A stretch of DNA of 64,000 bases. Origin: Rummeliibacillus pycnus_A (GTDB lineage Bacteria; Bacillota; Bacilli; Bacillales_A; Planococcaceae). Positions within the stretch are counted from its first letter, which is position 1. Every line of letters begins with the position of its first letter. The stretch spans positions 806,001 to 870,000 of the forward strand of contig NZ_CP132291.1 in NCBI RefSeq assembly GCF_044359855.1, given 5' to 3'. The position numbers and the translations under genes were made by a program. Below, piece by piece: positions 1 to 9,457 of the stretch. The notes beneath the pieces were generated by a model, which was not told the DNA's origin, did no database searches, and was given only the letters and a program-made list of their open reading frames with translations.

Positions 1-1177
1 TAAAATAATGTACTAAGTTCATATAGAGAGGTGCATCATTTTTTTGTAGTTTTCCATTTGTAAATATAAATGCTAATCCACTCATTGCACCGAGTGACTT
101 TCCGCTCACAGCGGTTGCTATATGTAATTGTTCCATTGAAAATGAAAAAGAGCCAAATGAGCTAATACAGTCTGCACAAACTTTAACATTATATTTTTGG
201 GCTAACTTGAGTATCGGTTCAAAATCGTTGCAAATACCTATAGAAGTCTCACCGTGTACAAAGCAAATCCAATGATAGTTTCCTGTCCATAAATTCTGTT
301 CAATCTCCAATAAATTAAACGATTCTCCCCATTTATACGTACAAAGATCAAAGTTTAAATGCCATTTCTTCCCTTGTCGTATTAGTCGTTCACCAAATTC
401 TCCATTTGAGATTATTAACCCTTTTGTTTCTTTAAAATCTGCTTTCATTTGACCAAGCATTACATCGTTTGCCAAGGTACCTGTTCCGACAAGTGTTGTA
501 ACATGTTTTGCGTTTGATAATTCCAGAAGCTTCACTCTCATCTCATTATATAGAGATAAAAACTCTGAAGATCGATGTGAAGTTCCTGTATGTGTAAGTG
601 GTTGTTCTTGTTCAACGGGTCCCGGAAAAAAAGTATTTTGAGTTAATCTTATACGTTCACTCATTTTGGATCCGTTTTTCCGTGTTAATATCATAGGCAT
701 AAATTTCGCATCTTCTGTCCCAACTTCTTCAGCAAATTGCTGAAAACCTAATTGATTATAAAGTTTTTTCTCTCTCGTAATACCCGAAATAACAGCAGCC
801 GTATAGCCTCTATCATACACATAAGAATAGATACCTTTAGCTAGTTGACTAAATACCCGTCCATTTCGAAATTCTTTTTTGACAGCTAAAAGTCGTATTT
901 CACAGAGTTTATGGCAAACTTCTTTCGCCAACAACAACTCCACATTTCCAATTTTCTCATCTAACGAAAATGGACGCTTATCTCGAAATGCAAGCATACC
1001 TACCATCTCTGTTCCTTTGTATACAAGCAAATATGTATTTTCAGAATGGAAGCGATCTATTAATCTTTTCTTTTCATTTGGTCGATGCTGTGGTATTTCC
1101 TCTACAAATGTTTCATAATTTAATTTAGCAATTTCATCAAATTCCTTATCGGTCCTGGCAATTTTACACCAATACAT
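1..1177 (-). CDS. GNAT acyltransferase / class V aminotransferase fusion (partial)
   Basis: This reading frame is open from ATG 1177 to the left edge, so at least 392 codons are present and the C-terminus is missing. Residues about 1-165 look like a GNAT domain of the N-acyl-amino-acid-synthase (FeeM-like) type, with an early LNYETFVEEIPQH segment. Residues about 175 onward are a fold-type I class V PLP aminotransferase: GTGTLAND is the cofactor-phosphate loop, VCADCISS carries the Asp that contacts the pyridine nitrogen, and SGKSLGAMSG places the Schiff-base lysine near residue 360. ATG 1177 lies 2 bases after the stop of the PlsY-like gene, so the two are cotranscribed and probably act together. 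The substrate is unknown. A phosphonate or alanine-glyoxylate type transaminase is possible from the C-terminal half alone. Confidence 0.8.
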   Translation of the reverse strand, partial: MYWCKIARTDKEFDEIAKLNYETFVEEIPQHRPNEKKRLIDRFHSENTYLLVYKGTEMVGMLAFRDKRPFSLDEKIGNVELLLAKEVCHKLCEIRLLAVKKEFRNGRVFSQLAKGIYSYVYDRGYTAAVISGITREKKLYNQLGFQQFAEEVGTEDAKFMPMILTRKNGSKMSERIRLTQNTFFPGPVEQEQPLTHTGTSHRSSEFLSLYNEMRVKLLELSNAKHVTTLVGTGTLANDVMLGQMKADFKETKGLIISNGEFGERLIRQGKKWHLNFDLCTYKWGESFNLLEIEQNLWTGNYHWICFVHGETSIGICNDFEPILKLAQKYNVKVCADCISSFGSFSFSMEQLHIATAVSGKSLGAMSGLAFIFTNGKLQKNDAPLYMNLVHYF

Positions 1178-1179
1178 AT

Positions 1180-1752
1180 TCAAATCACTTCTTTCATTAA
1201 GTTTTCACGATGTTTCCAAGTTATAAACAAAAAGCTAATAATTATTGGGCTATACATTGGTAGATGAAGAAGATAAATACAAAAACTGTATGTAAGGTAA
1301 CCAAACACCATACTGGATGTCAAACTCTTTGTAAATGGCAAGGTCACTACTGTTCCGCAAATTAGCATTAAAAAGAGCGAAGGGTTTAAACTTAATAATC
1401 CACCAATCATTGTAGCTACTCCTTTTCCACCCTTTAGACGTAACCAAAATGGAAAAAGATGCCCTAAAATACAAATTACAACTCCAAAAGAGACCATGAT
1501 CTCATCAAACTCAAAAAATCTTCCTATATAAACAACAATTGCACCTTTTAAACCATCAAACAATAGTGTAATAACAAATGCCCATTTTCCTAGGGTCCGT
1601 CCTGCATTTCGCGCCCCTAGGTTTCCGCTGTTTTTCTGTTGCAATGATATACCGTACCATTTACCCACGAACCAAGCAGACATAAAGGTCCCAATGAAGT
1701 AACAAAACAACAAGTAATAAAAATTCTCCAATAAAGCACCTACTTTAATCAT
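1180..1752 (-). CDS. PlsY-family acyl-phosphate acyltransferase paralogue
   Basis: This 190-residue polytopic membrane protein of the PlsY family has about five hydrophobic segments. Family motifs are visible: SGNLGARNAGR near residues 42-52 (the usual form is SGNxGATNxxR), FDGLKGA near 65, GHLFPFWLRLKGGKG near 97-111, and WKHREN near the C-terminus. PlsY transfers an acyl group from acyl-phosphate to glycerol-3-phosphate. The T-to-R change in the first motif and the operon with a GNAT/aminotransferase fusion suggest a specialised paralogue with another acceptor rather than the housekeeping enzyme. That functional reading is inference; family membership is clear. Confidence 0.85.
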   Translation of the reverse strand: MIKVGALLENFYYLLFCYFIGTFMSAWFVGKWYGISLQQKNSGNLGARNAGRTLGKWAFVITLLFDGLKGAIVVYIGRFFEFDEIMVSFGVVICILGHLFPFWLRLKGGKGVATMIGGLLSLNPSLFLMLICGTVVTLPFTKSLTSSMVFGYLTYSFCIYLLHLPMYSPIIISFLFITWKHRENLMKEVI

Positions 1753-1958
1753 TTATGTTTACATTTTCATTTTTTATAGTTCTCCAACAATATAAACTTT
1801 CTATAATTACTAATTATTCCCTTGAATTTATTGTAAAACACTCTAAGTAATATTCCCACATCATTTGGATAAAGCATTTTTTATACTAAAAGAATACTGA
1901 CTAATAAAGCTTTCTATAAAAAAATGATGATATTTCATTTCAAGCATTTACTTAGTGT

Positions 1959-2130
1959 GCCACTCCAGATGGCGCTTTCCGCGGGCGAGCGGTGAGCCTC
2001 CTCGGAAGCTAAAACACTATGCTCCTGCATCGCTTCGCTAGCTTCGTCGCAGGACTCTGAATGGACCTCACTGAATTCCTCGCGCGAAGGAAATGCGGAT
2101 GCATTTTCGAGGACTTGCCATCTTCCGCTT
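1959..2130. repeat. Interspersed GC-rich palindromic repeat (type R1)
   Basis: A GC-rich block in AT-rich DNA, bounded by AGATGGC and GCCATCT in inverted orientation. It contains the modules GCTCCTGCATCGCTTCGC and GAAGGAAATGCG that recur elsewhere in the window. It fills much of the 540-base gap between the PlsY-like gene and the cortex enzyme. The AT-rich flank after it (TCTAATAGATAT) also recurs beside other copies. Confidence 0.85.
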
Positions 2131-2293
2131 TAAAGACAATGTTCTAATAGATATTACATATAACAATTGCCCATTTAATATTCCGGTTTTTTATAAAATC
2201 TTTGAATTATGAAATTGATTCAGCTAGATAAATATCAATCTAGAATTCTTAGCATATACTGAAATTGACGACTAATTTGAAGGTGGCGGTTCT

Positions 2294-3559
2294 TTGTTTA
2301 TTTATGTCGTAAAGTATGGCGATTCAATCTTTTCTATTGCCAATAAGTTTCGGGTTACGATGGATAGTATTAGAATAATGAATGGTTTATCTTCCGATTC
2401 GATTGTACCTGGTCAAGATTTACTGATACCTACAGATCAATATATTGTCCAACCCGGTGATTCATTATATTCAATTTCTCAAATGGCTATGGTTCCTGTT
2501 CAAACAATTCAAGCTTATAACGGTCTTCACTCTACAAATCTGACTGTAGGAATGCGGCTTTATCTTCCACCTCGTAAAAAATATAGTGCTTATAGTTTTG
2601 GATATATAACTGTTACTACCCCAGAAAACGATCAACTTCTCGTACAGAATTATTCACCATACAATACTTATTATGGTATTTTCGAACATCATATTAGTGC
2701 TGATGGCAGTTTAAGTGACTTGGATGATCAACAAATCGTTAGAATGTCTAGACAATATTTTGTAGCTCCAATTGCAGTTATTACTAATTTAACTGCTAGT
2801 GGTTTTAGCTCCCAAATCGTGAAACAAGTTTTATCTTCACCAGCACTAAGGCAACAACTAATCGATAATATCTATAATCTGGTGAAAAGTAAAAACTATG
2901 CAGGGGTTAATATTGACTTTGAACTAGTCCCTGTTGAAGAAAGAGATAATTTTACAAGCTTCTTGCGGGCATTGAGTAGTCGTTTAAGACCTGAAGGATT
3001 ATCTACTTCGGTAGCAGTACCATACAAAACAGGTGATAATGAGCCTCCTTACAATAGGGGCTACGATTACGGTGGCATCGGTGCAGCAGTTGATTTTGTT
3101 TTCCTTATGGCATACGACTGGCATGAGTTGAGTAGTGAACCTGGTCCAGTAGCGCCAATTGGTGAAGTAATGAAGACAGTAAATTATGCAATTGGAAAAA
3201 TGGGACGAAACAAAATACTTCTTGGAGTTCCTCGATATGGCTATGATTGGACATTAACGGATAGCGGCGATGTGATAACCGCTAAAGCAATTTCTGTCGC
3301 AGATGCTTATAAAACAGCGATGAGCCATAATGTACCCATTCAATATTCTGCACAATATCAACAACCTTTCTTCTATTATTACGATACAACAGGTAGAAGA
3401 CATATTGTTTGGTTTGAAGACGCTCGTGCACTCTCTAAAAAGCTCCAACTTATTGTTGACCAACGTTTAAGAGGTATTGGATCATGGCAACTCGGTTTAC
3501 CATTTACTCAATCTGCCGTTTTATTTAATGAGTTCTTTAGAATTAGAAAAATCCTCTAA
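2294..3559 (+). CDS. sleL: Spore cortex-lytic N-acetylglucosaminidase, LysM + GH18
   Basis: The 421-residue protein has two N-terminal LysM domains (about residues 2-46 and 51-95, each with a GDS(I/L)(F/Y)SI core) and a C-terminal glycosyl hydrolase family 18 barrel (about 105-420). The GH18 active-site segment GVNIDFE is at about residues 203-209, with the catalytic Glu last. The length matches Bacillus YaaH/SleL (about 427-430), which cleaves cortical fragments during spore germination. There is no signal peptide, as expected for a protein made in the mother cell and bound to the spore by LysM. The start is TTG, preceded by GAAGGTGG. CATATACT at 2253-2260 resembles a sigma-E -10 box, but I cannot place a convincing -35. 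Confidence 0.9.
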   Translation: MFIYVVKYGDSIFSIANKFRVTMDSIRIMNGLSSDSIVPGQDLLIPTDQYIVQPGDSLYSISQMAMVPVQTIQAYNGLHSTNLTVGMRLYLPPRKKYSAYSFGYITVTTPENDQLLVQNYSPYNTYYGIFEHHISADGSLSDLDDQQIVRMSRQYFVAPIAVITNLTASGFSSQIVKQVLSSPALRQQLIDNIYNLVKSKNYAGVNIDFELVPVEERDNFTSFLRALSSRLRPEGLSTSVAVPYKTGDNEPPYNRGYDYGGIGAAVDFVFLMAYDWHELSSEPGPVAPIGEVMKTVNYAIGKMGRNKILLGVPRYGYDWTLTDSGDVITAKAISVADAYKTAMSHNVPIQYSAQYQQPFFYYYDTTGRRHIVWFEDARALSKKLQLIVDQRLRGIGSWQLGLPFTQSAVLFNEFFRIRKIL

Positions 3560-3652
3560 TTTTAAAGCTTTTCTTGTACAGATAATACTAACTTACATTT
3601 AAATTTGGATGTTTTGCATTATATACAAAACAAATTTATCATCGTCATAAAA

Positions 3653-3684
3653 AAACGCCCGTTCAAATCATTGAACGGGCGTTT
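3653..3684. terminator. Bidirectional intrinsic terminator
   Basis: A perfect 14-bp stem (AAACGCCCGTTCAA / TTGAACGGGCGTTT) with an ATCA loop. The T-run is best on the minus strand, so it mainly ends the DUF975 transcript. It may also serve the cortex enzyme gene. Confidence 0.9.
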
Positions 3685-3757
3685 CAGATTGTCGGCAAAT
3701 TGTTCGAGTGGGCAAGCTTCCAATACATTTTTAAATATTTTTATAATAGTTTTGAAT

Positions 3758-4465
3758 TTATCCTAGCTTTTCAATGATAATTGCATTATCACTTGTATCG
3801 GCGTCTTGATTATAAATCACTCGATTATAAAACGTAGCATTTGATGTTGAGACATACGGTACTAGCCACAAAAATCCTATTCCTAAAGAAAATAAACAGA
3901 GTATACCCCAACCAATAAAGCTAAGTTGCAATAAAAAATAATTCCATTTAAACCCATTCATTCTTCTTCTACTCTCTGATATTGCTTCAAGAATAGTATA
4001 TTCAGGATGATCACGTAATATGTAAAATGTTTGTGAGTAAGCAATGGTTTTTATTATTCCTGGAATAATTAATAACAATGACCATAAAATCACAAAAATT
4101 TTCTGCAATATATCTGCTACAATTAATTTTATTGGGGTTTTTCCGTTATGATAGACTGATAATACAGTAGAAATCTGAGGTTTGTTTTCCCGTACTAAAG
4201 ATAAATAGAACCAATATACTCCAATTAATAAAGGAATTAGTGAAATATCAATAATTAGATATAAAACCACCATTACATTGGTTATTTCATCATGGTTAAA
4301 CCATACATAAAGTCCACTTGTTAAAACAAGGTTAAGGAGGCTAATCATAAAGAGTATGACATAAAACAATATAGACATTATAAAAGTAAGTAATACAGAT
4401 AGTCCCCAATTTCCTTTTAACGATTGTAAAGATTCTCTCTTAATTTCAGAAATTCGAATATTCAA
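3758..4465 (-). CDS. DUF975 family integral membrane protein
   Basis: The 235-residue protein has the DUF975 N-terminal signature (ISEIKRESLQSLKGNWGLSV) followed by about five or six membrane segments. It also has the conserved cytoplasmic stretch LIIPGIIKTIAYSQ near residues 133-146 and an ESRRRMNG motif near 165. Proteins of this family are common in Firmicutes and their role is not established. It stands alone between convergent and tandem neighbours, with its own terminator. Short gap sequences on both sides hold nothing recognisable. Confidence 0.85.
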   Translation of the reverse strand: MNIRISEIKRESLQSLKGNWGLSVLLTFIMSILFYVILFMISLLNLVLTSGLYVWFNHDEITNVMVVLYLIIDISLIPLLIGVYWFYLSLVRENKPQISTVLSVYHNGKTPIKLIVADILQKIFVILWSLLLIIPGIIKTIAYSQTFYILRDHPEYTILEAISESRRRMNGFKWNYFLLQLSFIGWGILCLFSLGIGFLWLVPYVSTSNATFYNRVIYNQDADTSDNAIIIEKLG

Positions 4466-4725
4466 TAATATCCCCCTTTTGAAACATAATTTGAAACTTT
4501 AATTAAAATCTTAAATGAATAAATTCTCGTTTTTTGAATACGAAATTTCAAAAAATTAAACCAATAATAGATACACTCCTACTTTTCACATCATCTCCTC
4601 CAATTTTATATTATTGTACGCATGTAAATATATTATATAATAAATAAAAATTCCAAACTACCATTTATTGTATTTATTGAGTAATTAAGGATAAATTACC
4701 CAGTTAGTTGAAGGAAGTAACCTAA

Positions 4726-5322
4726 TTAATTGATAAATCGCATCTGTTTTATTTGTGTTTTAATTCTGTCCAATCTTTTCCTGAATTTATTTCTGTTATC
4801 TTCGAATAAATGAATGTCTAACATGGATGCAATTGTTTCCGCTACAGTTTCAACTGTCATAGTATCGGTTTCTAGTCGATGTTTAAATGTATCATTTGAC
4901 AACCCTTGAATACATCGCTCTATTTGTTTTGCACCCCATGAATTTTTGCCCTCCCCCCTGCTTCGTAACCTCTTTTGTAATGTTTCTTTAGAGGCCCAAA
5001 GTACAAAATGATTGACTATCACTCCATCATCTCTTAGTTTTCCTACAATTTCTTCAAAATATTGTGGGTTAACTATGGTCATTGGAACAATAATAACTCC
5101 GTCATATTCACTATCTATGGATTTTAAAATAGTGTAATTTAACTCTCGCCAGATTCTATAATCTTGGAAATCTCCTTTACTAATTTCTTTGGGTATATTT
5201 TTGTTAATAAAAAAACCCATATTTTCTGGATCATAGACAAAGGAATTAGGAATCCTTCTGTTTAATTCGTATGAAGTCTGAGTTTTCCCAGAACCAAATG
5301 CCCCATTTATCCAAATAATCAT
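4726..5322 (-). CDS. tmrB: TmrB-like P-loop protein, tunicamycin resistance
   Basis: The protein has a Walker A motif at the very start (WINGAFGSGKTQTSYEL) and follows Bacillus subtilis TmrB closely through YDPENMGF, GDFQDYRIWRELNY, VPMTIV, SKETLQKRLRSRGEGKNSWG and KQIERC. TmrB is an ATP-binding protein that protects against tunicamycin, thought to bind the drug at the membrane through a C-terminal amphipathic helix; the tail here is basic. I place the start at ATG 5322, with AGAGTG six bases upstream, rather than at GTG 5331. The 198-residue length fits the family. Confidence 0.9.
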   Translation of the reverse strand: MIIWINGAFGSGKTQTSYELNRRIPNSFVYDPENMGFFINKNIPKEISKGDFQDYRIWRELNYTILKSIDSEYDGVIIVPMTIVNPQYFEEIVGKLRDDGVIVNHFVLWASKETLQKRLRSRGEGKNSWGAKQIERCIQGLSNDTFKHRLETDTMTVETVAETIASMLDIHLFEDNRNKFRKRLDRIKTQIKQMRFIN

Positions 5323-5440
5323 AATAAACACTCTTTTCTTTATGGAATGATTTTAATCATAATTTTCTTATTGAGCTAACCTGCACCGTTATTAAGTACA
5401 TTTCTTCACAAACTTTATTTGATATTAACATATCCATAAA

Positions 5441-5485
5441 AAAATCATCTCACAACTAAGAAACATTTAGAGGAGAGATGATTTT
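5441..5485 (-). terminator. Minus-strand terminator-like hairpin
   Basis: An 11-bp stem (AAAATCATCTC / GAGATGATTTT), with a run of T on the minus strand after the stem. It lies upstream of tmrB and could stop transcripts coming from the LysE-type gene. Confidence 0.7.
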
Positions 5486-5611
5486 AATCAAACTTTATTA
5501 GAATTATAAATTTATTCAAGTGAATCAATTTCATAATTCAAAGATTTGATAAAAAACACGAACTTTAAATGGGGCATTGTTATATGTCATATCTATTAGG
5601 ACATTGTCTAT

Positions 5612-5729
5612 GAAGCGGAAGATGGCGACTCCTGCGGGATAGCGAGACAGGTGAGACCCCGCAGTGAAGCACGGTACGGGCTTCCGAGGAGGCTCAACGC
5701 TCGCCCGCGGAAAGCGCCATCTGGAGCGG
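5612..5729. repeat. Interspersed palindromic repeat R1
   Basis: A compact copy of R1, from GAAGCGGAAGATGGCG to CGCCATCTGGAGCGG, with the inner modules GAGACAGGTGAGACCCCGCAG and GAGGAGGCTCAACGCTCGC. The AT-rich flank at 5520-5611 (TGAATCAATTTCATAATT, AACACGAAC, TCTATTAGGACATTGTCTA) is itself repeated beside the copy at 13974, so the repeated unit is longer than the palindrome. Confidence 0.85.
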
Positions 5730-5765
5730 CATACTTAGTAACCACTAGAAATAAAATACAGTGTG

Positions 5766-6398
5766 TCAGATAAACTCTACTAAATTATTCACAAACTGAT
5801 AGATAAAATATCCCGCAAAGAAAAATAATAATCCCCCTGCAATAATAGAGCTCCATTTAATCATATTTCTACTCATAACTTTTCTTGATGTTGCAACGAT
5901 TAACAGTAACCCAATATCATGAACTACGATACCTGATATAATCCCAATTGCAGCAACTACAAAGCTCCCAGAATGTGTTGTATTGTACGATTGTGTCAAT
6001 ACCGTACCGAATACAGAAACCCAAAACACTAAATTTCCAGGAGAAATGGCTACAAGTATACCATTCTTATATGTACTCCAAAAGGATTTCGTTGGTTTTT
6101 CACCTGCTAATGTTATGTCTTTATCGGCATTTTTGATAGAATCATATCCTAACATAACGAGGAAAATTGCGCCTATAATCCATAACGGCATTTGCACGTA
6201 AGGCAAAGATAAAATAGCAGCAAGTCCAAAATATAAGGCTAAAATTAGAAATCCATCAATCGTCATTCCTCCTAAACCAACAGCCCATCCATGGAAAAAC
6301 CCATTCTTTAAACCTTGCTTCGTCATTTCCACTGTTATTGCACCTACAGGTAGTGCAATCGCAAGTCCAACCAGTAGGTATTTTAAATAAATATCCAT
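5766..6398 (-). CDS. LysE/RhtB family amino-acid exporter
   Basis: The protein has about 210 residues and six predicted membrane helices. The LysE-family start is typical: LVGLAIALPVGAITVEMTKQGLKNG, with the Pro-Val-Gly of the first helix and a glycine-rich GWAVGLGGMTIDG second segment. A central AISPGNLVFW carries the conserved Pro-Gly-Asn of the LysE repeat. Members export lysine, arginine, homoserine or related amino acids; the substrate cannot be read from sequence. ATG 6398 is preferred over ATG 6404 because AGGAAG then sits six bases upstream. Confidence 0.88.
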   Translation of the reverse strand: MDIYLKYLLVGLAIALPVGAITVEMTKQGLKNGFFHGWAVGLGGMTIDGFLILALYFGLAAILSLPYVQMPLWIIGAIFLVMLGYDSIKNADKDITLAGEKPTKSFWSTYKNGILVAISPGNLVFWVSVFGTVLTQSYNTTHSGSFVVAAIGIISGIVVHDIGLLLIVATSRKVMSRNMIKWSSIIAGGLLFFFAGYFIYQFVNNLVEFI

Positions 6399-6592
6399 TA
6401 GCATCTTCCTTTTTCTTCAAGTATCAATAGTATAATTATGCCTATTTATGAATATAAAATCAATATCAGATTTTTTAACTTGTGGTGATAATATTGGGCT
6501 GGATGATTTTTTCACAGTTACGCCTATAAAAATTATATTCGTAAAAAATTAGGGTTGATCAATACATTGCCAAAATTTCAGTTAACCAAATG

Positions 6593-7243
6593 TTATTTTA
6601 TATTTGAAAAACTGGCTAAATCCTCACTTTTTCCGATCATAACCAAAATATCTTCTTTGTGAATAACCTCATCTGGAGAAGGAGATATGATAATATCCCC
6701 CTCTCTAATCAGGGCGATTGCAGTCACATTATATTGAGCTCGAATATCTAGTTCTTTGAGCGTTTTTTCAGCCATTTTTGGAGGAATCATAATTTCCTCT
6801 ATATTATATTCTTTGGACAGCTCAATATAATTCAACATATTTGGTGATAGGAGTTGATTTGCAACTCTTTCCCCCATATCCCGTTCAGGAAATATTATCC
6901 AATCAGCACCTATTTTATCTAAGAGATCTCCATGACGCTTTTCTAAAGCTTTTGCAATCAATTTTTTTACGCCAAGATCTTTCAGAAGCATTGCAGTTAA
7001 TATATTTGCATGCAAATCATTACCTATAGCTAAAATTACACAATCAAAATTACTAATTCCAAGGGAGGTTAGTGCTTTCTCTTCTGTTGCATCCGCCACA
7101 ACAGCATGCGTTACGAATAATTCTGCTTCCTCTACCATCTCTTCATCGATATCTATTCCAAGAACTTCTTGACCAGCCTCGAATAATCTTCTCGCTAAAC
7201 TTATCCCAAATCTCCCTAATCCAATCACAGCATATTGACCCAA
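6593..7243 (-). CDS. ktrA: KtrA/KtrC-type RCK gating subunit of potassium transporter
   Basis: A cytosolic ring-forming regulator of a Ktr channel. The RCK_N Rossmann fold opens with YAVIGLGRFGISLARRL and the acidic D-I-D after the second strand (about residues 27-31), typical of nucleotide binding. An RCK_C (TrkA_C) domain covers about 135-216. I choose TTG 7243 because AAAGGAG lies eight bases upstream; GTG 7252 overlaps that ribosome-binding site. The gene begins 22 bases after the end of the channel gene, so the operon order is channel then regulator, unlike B. subtilis ktrAB. KtrC is an equally possible name. Confidence 0.88.
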   Translation of the reverse strand: MGQYAVIGLGRFGISLARRLFEAGQEVLGIDIDEEMVEEAELFVTHAVVADATEEKALTSLGISNFDCVILAIGNDLHANILTAMLLKDLGVKKLIAKALEKRHGDLLDKIGADWIIFPERDMGERVANQLLSPNMLNYIELSKEYNIEEIMIPPKMAEKTLKELDIRAQYNVTAIALIREGDIIISPSPDEVIHKEDILVMIGKSEDLASFSNIK

Positions 7244-7265
7244 TGAGGACACTCCTTTACTTTTG

Positions 7266-8645
7266 TTAACCTATCATTATATTTCCTTTTGGATGTTGGT
7301 AAGCTTGCTGTTTTCGCTTCTTGGAAATAGCAAAACCAATCGTTAAAGGACCTAATCTCCCTGCAAACATTGTTACAATAATAATTATTCGACCGATAGT
7401 AGAAAGTTCTGGAGTTAACCCCATAGAAAGTCCTACAGTTCCAAAAGCGGAGGTTGCTTCGAATAGATAGACAATAAAGTCGTGTTTCTTTTCTGTAATA
7501 CTAAGTATAAAAGTAACGAATACAACGATTGCTAATCCACTCATTGCAACACTTAGTGCTTTTAAGATTGTCTCCACTACTATTCGGCGTTTAAATAATT
7601 CAACATCTTCCTTCCCTTTCATTTGAGACCAAACTGTTGCTACTAAAACAGCAAATGTTGTAATTTTAATGCCACCAGCAGTTGAACCTGAACCGGCTCC
7701 AATATACATAAGGAAAATGGTCAAAAATAAAGTAGCGTGTGTTAATTCGTTTAGTGGTAATGTATTAGCGCCTGCCGTTCTTGGAGTAATCGCCTGAAAA
7801 ATTGCACCTAACCCTTTCCCCTGTAAAGATAAGGGATCTAGTGTTTTCTCATTACCATATTCAAATAGCATAATTAGAAGAGTTGCACCTACTGTTAAAA
7901 TAACAGTTGTCGTTAATACCACTTTCGTATGCATTGTCAATCGGTGTGTTTGATGATATTCATACAGTTCATTGATTACAATAAAACCTAGTCCCCCTAT
8001 TGTTATAAGAAAACAAATAGTTAAAACGACAATTGGATCGTTTTCATAGGAAGTCAAACTTCGAAAATTCCCCATTAAATCGAAACCAGCATTATTAAAA
8101 TTGGAAATCGCGTGAAAAAAGCCATAATAGATGGCTTTACCAACTGTCATATCAAAAGAAAATCGAATGGATAGAATAATCCCACCTAAGATCTCAGCTA
8201 TTGCAGTGAAAAGTAATATTCTTTTTACGAGTATTCCCGTCTCTTCAAGAGTGGTAACGTTAATTGATTCTTTTAATAACAACCTTTCTTTAAGTGTTAT
8301 TTTTTTACCTAATAACATAAATAAAAAGGTTCCGAATGTCATAAATCCCAAGCCACCTACTTGAATTAGTATTAATATGACCACCTCACCAAACGTTGAA
8401 AATGTATCAGCTGTATCTACTACAATAAGTCCGGTAACACAGGTTGCAGATGTAGCAGTAAACAAAGCATTTAAGAATGTAAGTCCCTTTCCGTCTTCAG
8501 TTGCAATAGGAAGCCTTAATAAAAAAGTACCTATTAGAATGACAATTGCAAAACCTAATACAAGAATTTTAGAAGGATTGAGTTTATCTTTTACTTTTTT
8601 CATCTTTTTCTCTTTAACGAGGCGATAAAAAGGATGATCTTTCAT
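7266..8645 (-). CDS. ktrB: KtrB/KtrD-type potassium-translocating subunit
   Basis: This 459-residue TrkH/KtrB-family protein has four membrane-pore-membrane repeats. All four filter regions are visible: TSATCVTGL, FNNAGFD, GSGSTAGGIK and TSAFGTVGLS, with the selectivity glycine in each. It forms a Na+-coupled or channel-like K+ pathway with the cytosolic RCK subunit encoded directly downstream. The N-terminus has a basic stretch before the first helix. I saw no c-di-AMP (ydaO-type) riboswitch in the leader. KtrD is an alternative name, since KtrB and KtrD are paralogues. Confidence 0.9.
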   Translation of the reverse strand: MKDHPFYRLVKEKKMKKVKDKLNPSKILVLGFAIVILIGTFLLRLPIATEDGKGLTFLNALFTATSATCVTGLIVVDTADTFSTFGEVVILILIQVGGLGFMTFGTFLFMLLGKKITLKERLLLKESINVTTLEETGILVKRILLFTAIAEILGGIILSIRFSFDMTVGKAIYYGFFHAISNFNNAGFDLMGNFRSLTSYENDPIVVLTICFLITIGGLGFIVINELYEYHQTHRLTMHTKVVLTTTVILTVGATLLIMLFEYGNEKTLDPLSLQGKGLGAIFQAITPRTAGANTLPLNELTHATLFLTIFLMYIGAGSGSTAGGIKITTFAVLVATVWSQMKGKEDVELFKRRIVVETILKALSVAMSGLAIVVFVTFILSITEKKHDFIVYLFEATSAFGTVGLSMGLTPELSTIGRIIIIVTMFAGRLGPLTIGFAISKKRKQQAYQHPKGNIMIG

Positions 8646-8918
8646 TTAACTCACTCCATTTAAAAGTCATATTTCAATTCAAATATAACTAGTTTTTTCT
8701 AAGATTAGTCCATTATTTAATGTGTGAAAAATAGACCGTATTATACACTTATCAAATATTTTGTAGTGAATACATCCCAACATATGCTCCATTTAACTTT
8801 TCTGTTGATTTTATATTTTTCAAAAACCAAATGTAACATCACTTTTTTCTATACCACATCTCTCTTTTACAAAAGCTCTTTTAGTATAGCTAGTTGCTTT
8901 CATCAAAATAGTCAATAA
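8646..8918. other. Intergenic region with no recognised gene
   Basis: An AT-rich gap upstream of ktrB. It has no convincing small gene, riboswitch or repeat. Confidence 0.6.
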
Positions 8919-8919
8919 A

Positions 8920-8954
8920 AAAAGAGCTTGGTAAATTACCAGGCTCTTTACGGT
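8920..8954 (-). terminator. Terminator of the 104-residue membrane protein gene
   Basis: An imperfect AAAGAGC-TTGGTAA / TTACCAGGCTCTTT hairpin with a T-run on the minus strand, about 12 bases after the stop of the gene ending at 8966. Confidence 0.75.
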
Positions 8955-8965
8955 CTTTAGTTAAT

Positions 8966-9280
8966 TTAATTTTTCACAGGTGGGATTACACCGTAAATAA
9001 GCAGTATAAAAAACACTAACCCAATTAAACAGAAAACCACAGAAGCATTAAATATGGGTCCCCTTTTAAAAACGAAAGACTCTCTTTTTTGAATGAATCC
9101 TGTTTGAGCGCTAACTTGAGAAGATTGGAATCCTGAAATTGATCCACCACTACTTGTAAAGAAAAGAATACCCAAAGCAAAACTTAGACCAGCAAAAAAC
9201 ATTATCTCAATAAACCTTATGGAAAATAATGAGGCAATAAAATACGTAATAATTGCTTCTATAGTAAATGCTACAATCAT
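8966..9280 (-). CDS. Small membrane protein of unknown function
   Basis: The 104-residue protein has three hydrophobic segments (about residues 3-22, 26-44 and 78-98). Between the second and third is a polar loop, glycine/serine-rich and basic (SSGGSISGFQSSQ, then QKRESFVFKRG). I do not recognise a named family; the layout recalls small DUF3899-type proteins, but I cannot confirm this. The gene has its own terminator and is not in an obvious operon. Confidence 0.6.
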   Translation of the reverse strand: MIVAFTIEAIITYFIASLFSIRFIEIMFFAGLSFALGILFFTSSGGSISGFQSSQVSAQTGFIQKRESFVFKRGPIFNASVVFCLIGLVFFILLIYGVIPPVKN

Positions 9281-9457
9281 AATGATTAAACTTTTTTTAC
9301 GAATTACTTTCCCCTCCCCTATGTTTAAAATAATGTTTTTCCTTTATTATACCAAACTAACGTAATATTCCAAATAGTAAATAATTAGAAAAATTCCAAT
9401 TAGAGGAATACTTTAGCGAGGAATCAAACATGCTAACTGAATGATCGAAAAATAGTA

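Noticed and set aside
8646..8965. Possible c-di-AMP (ydaO-type) riboswitch before ktrB
   Set aside because: No conserved ydaO core was seen; the leader is plain AT-rich sequence.
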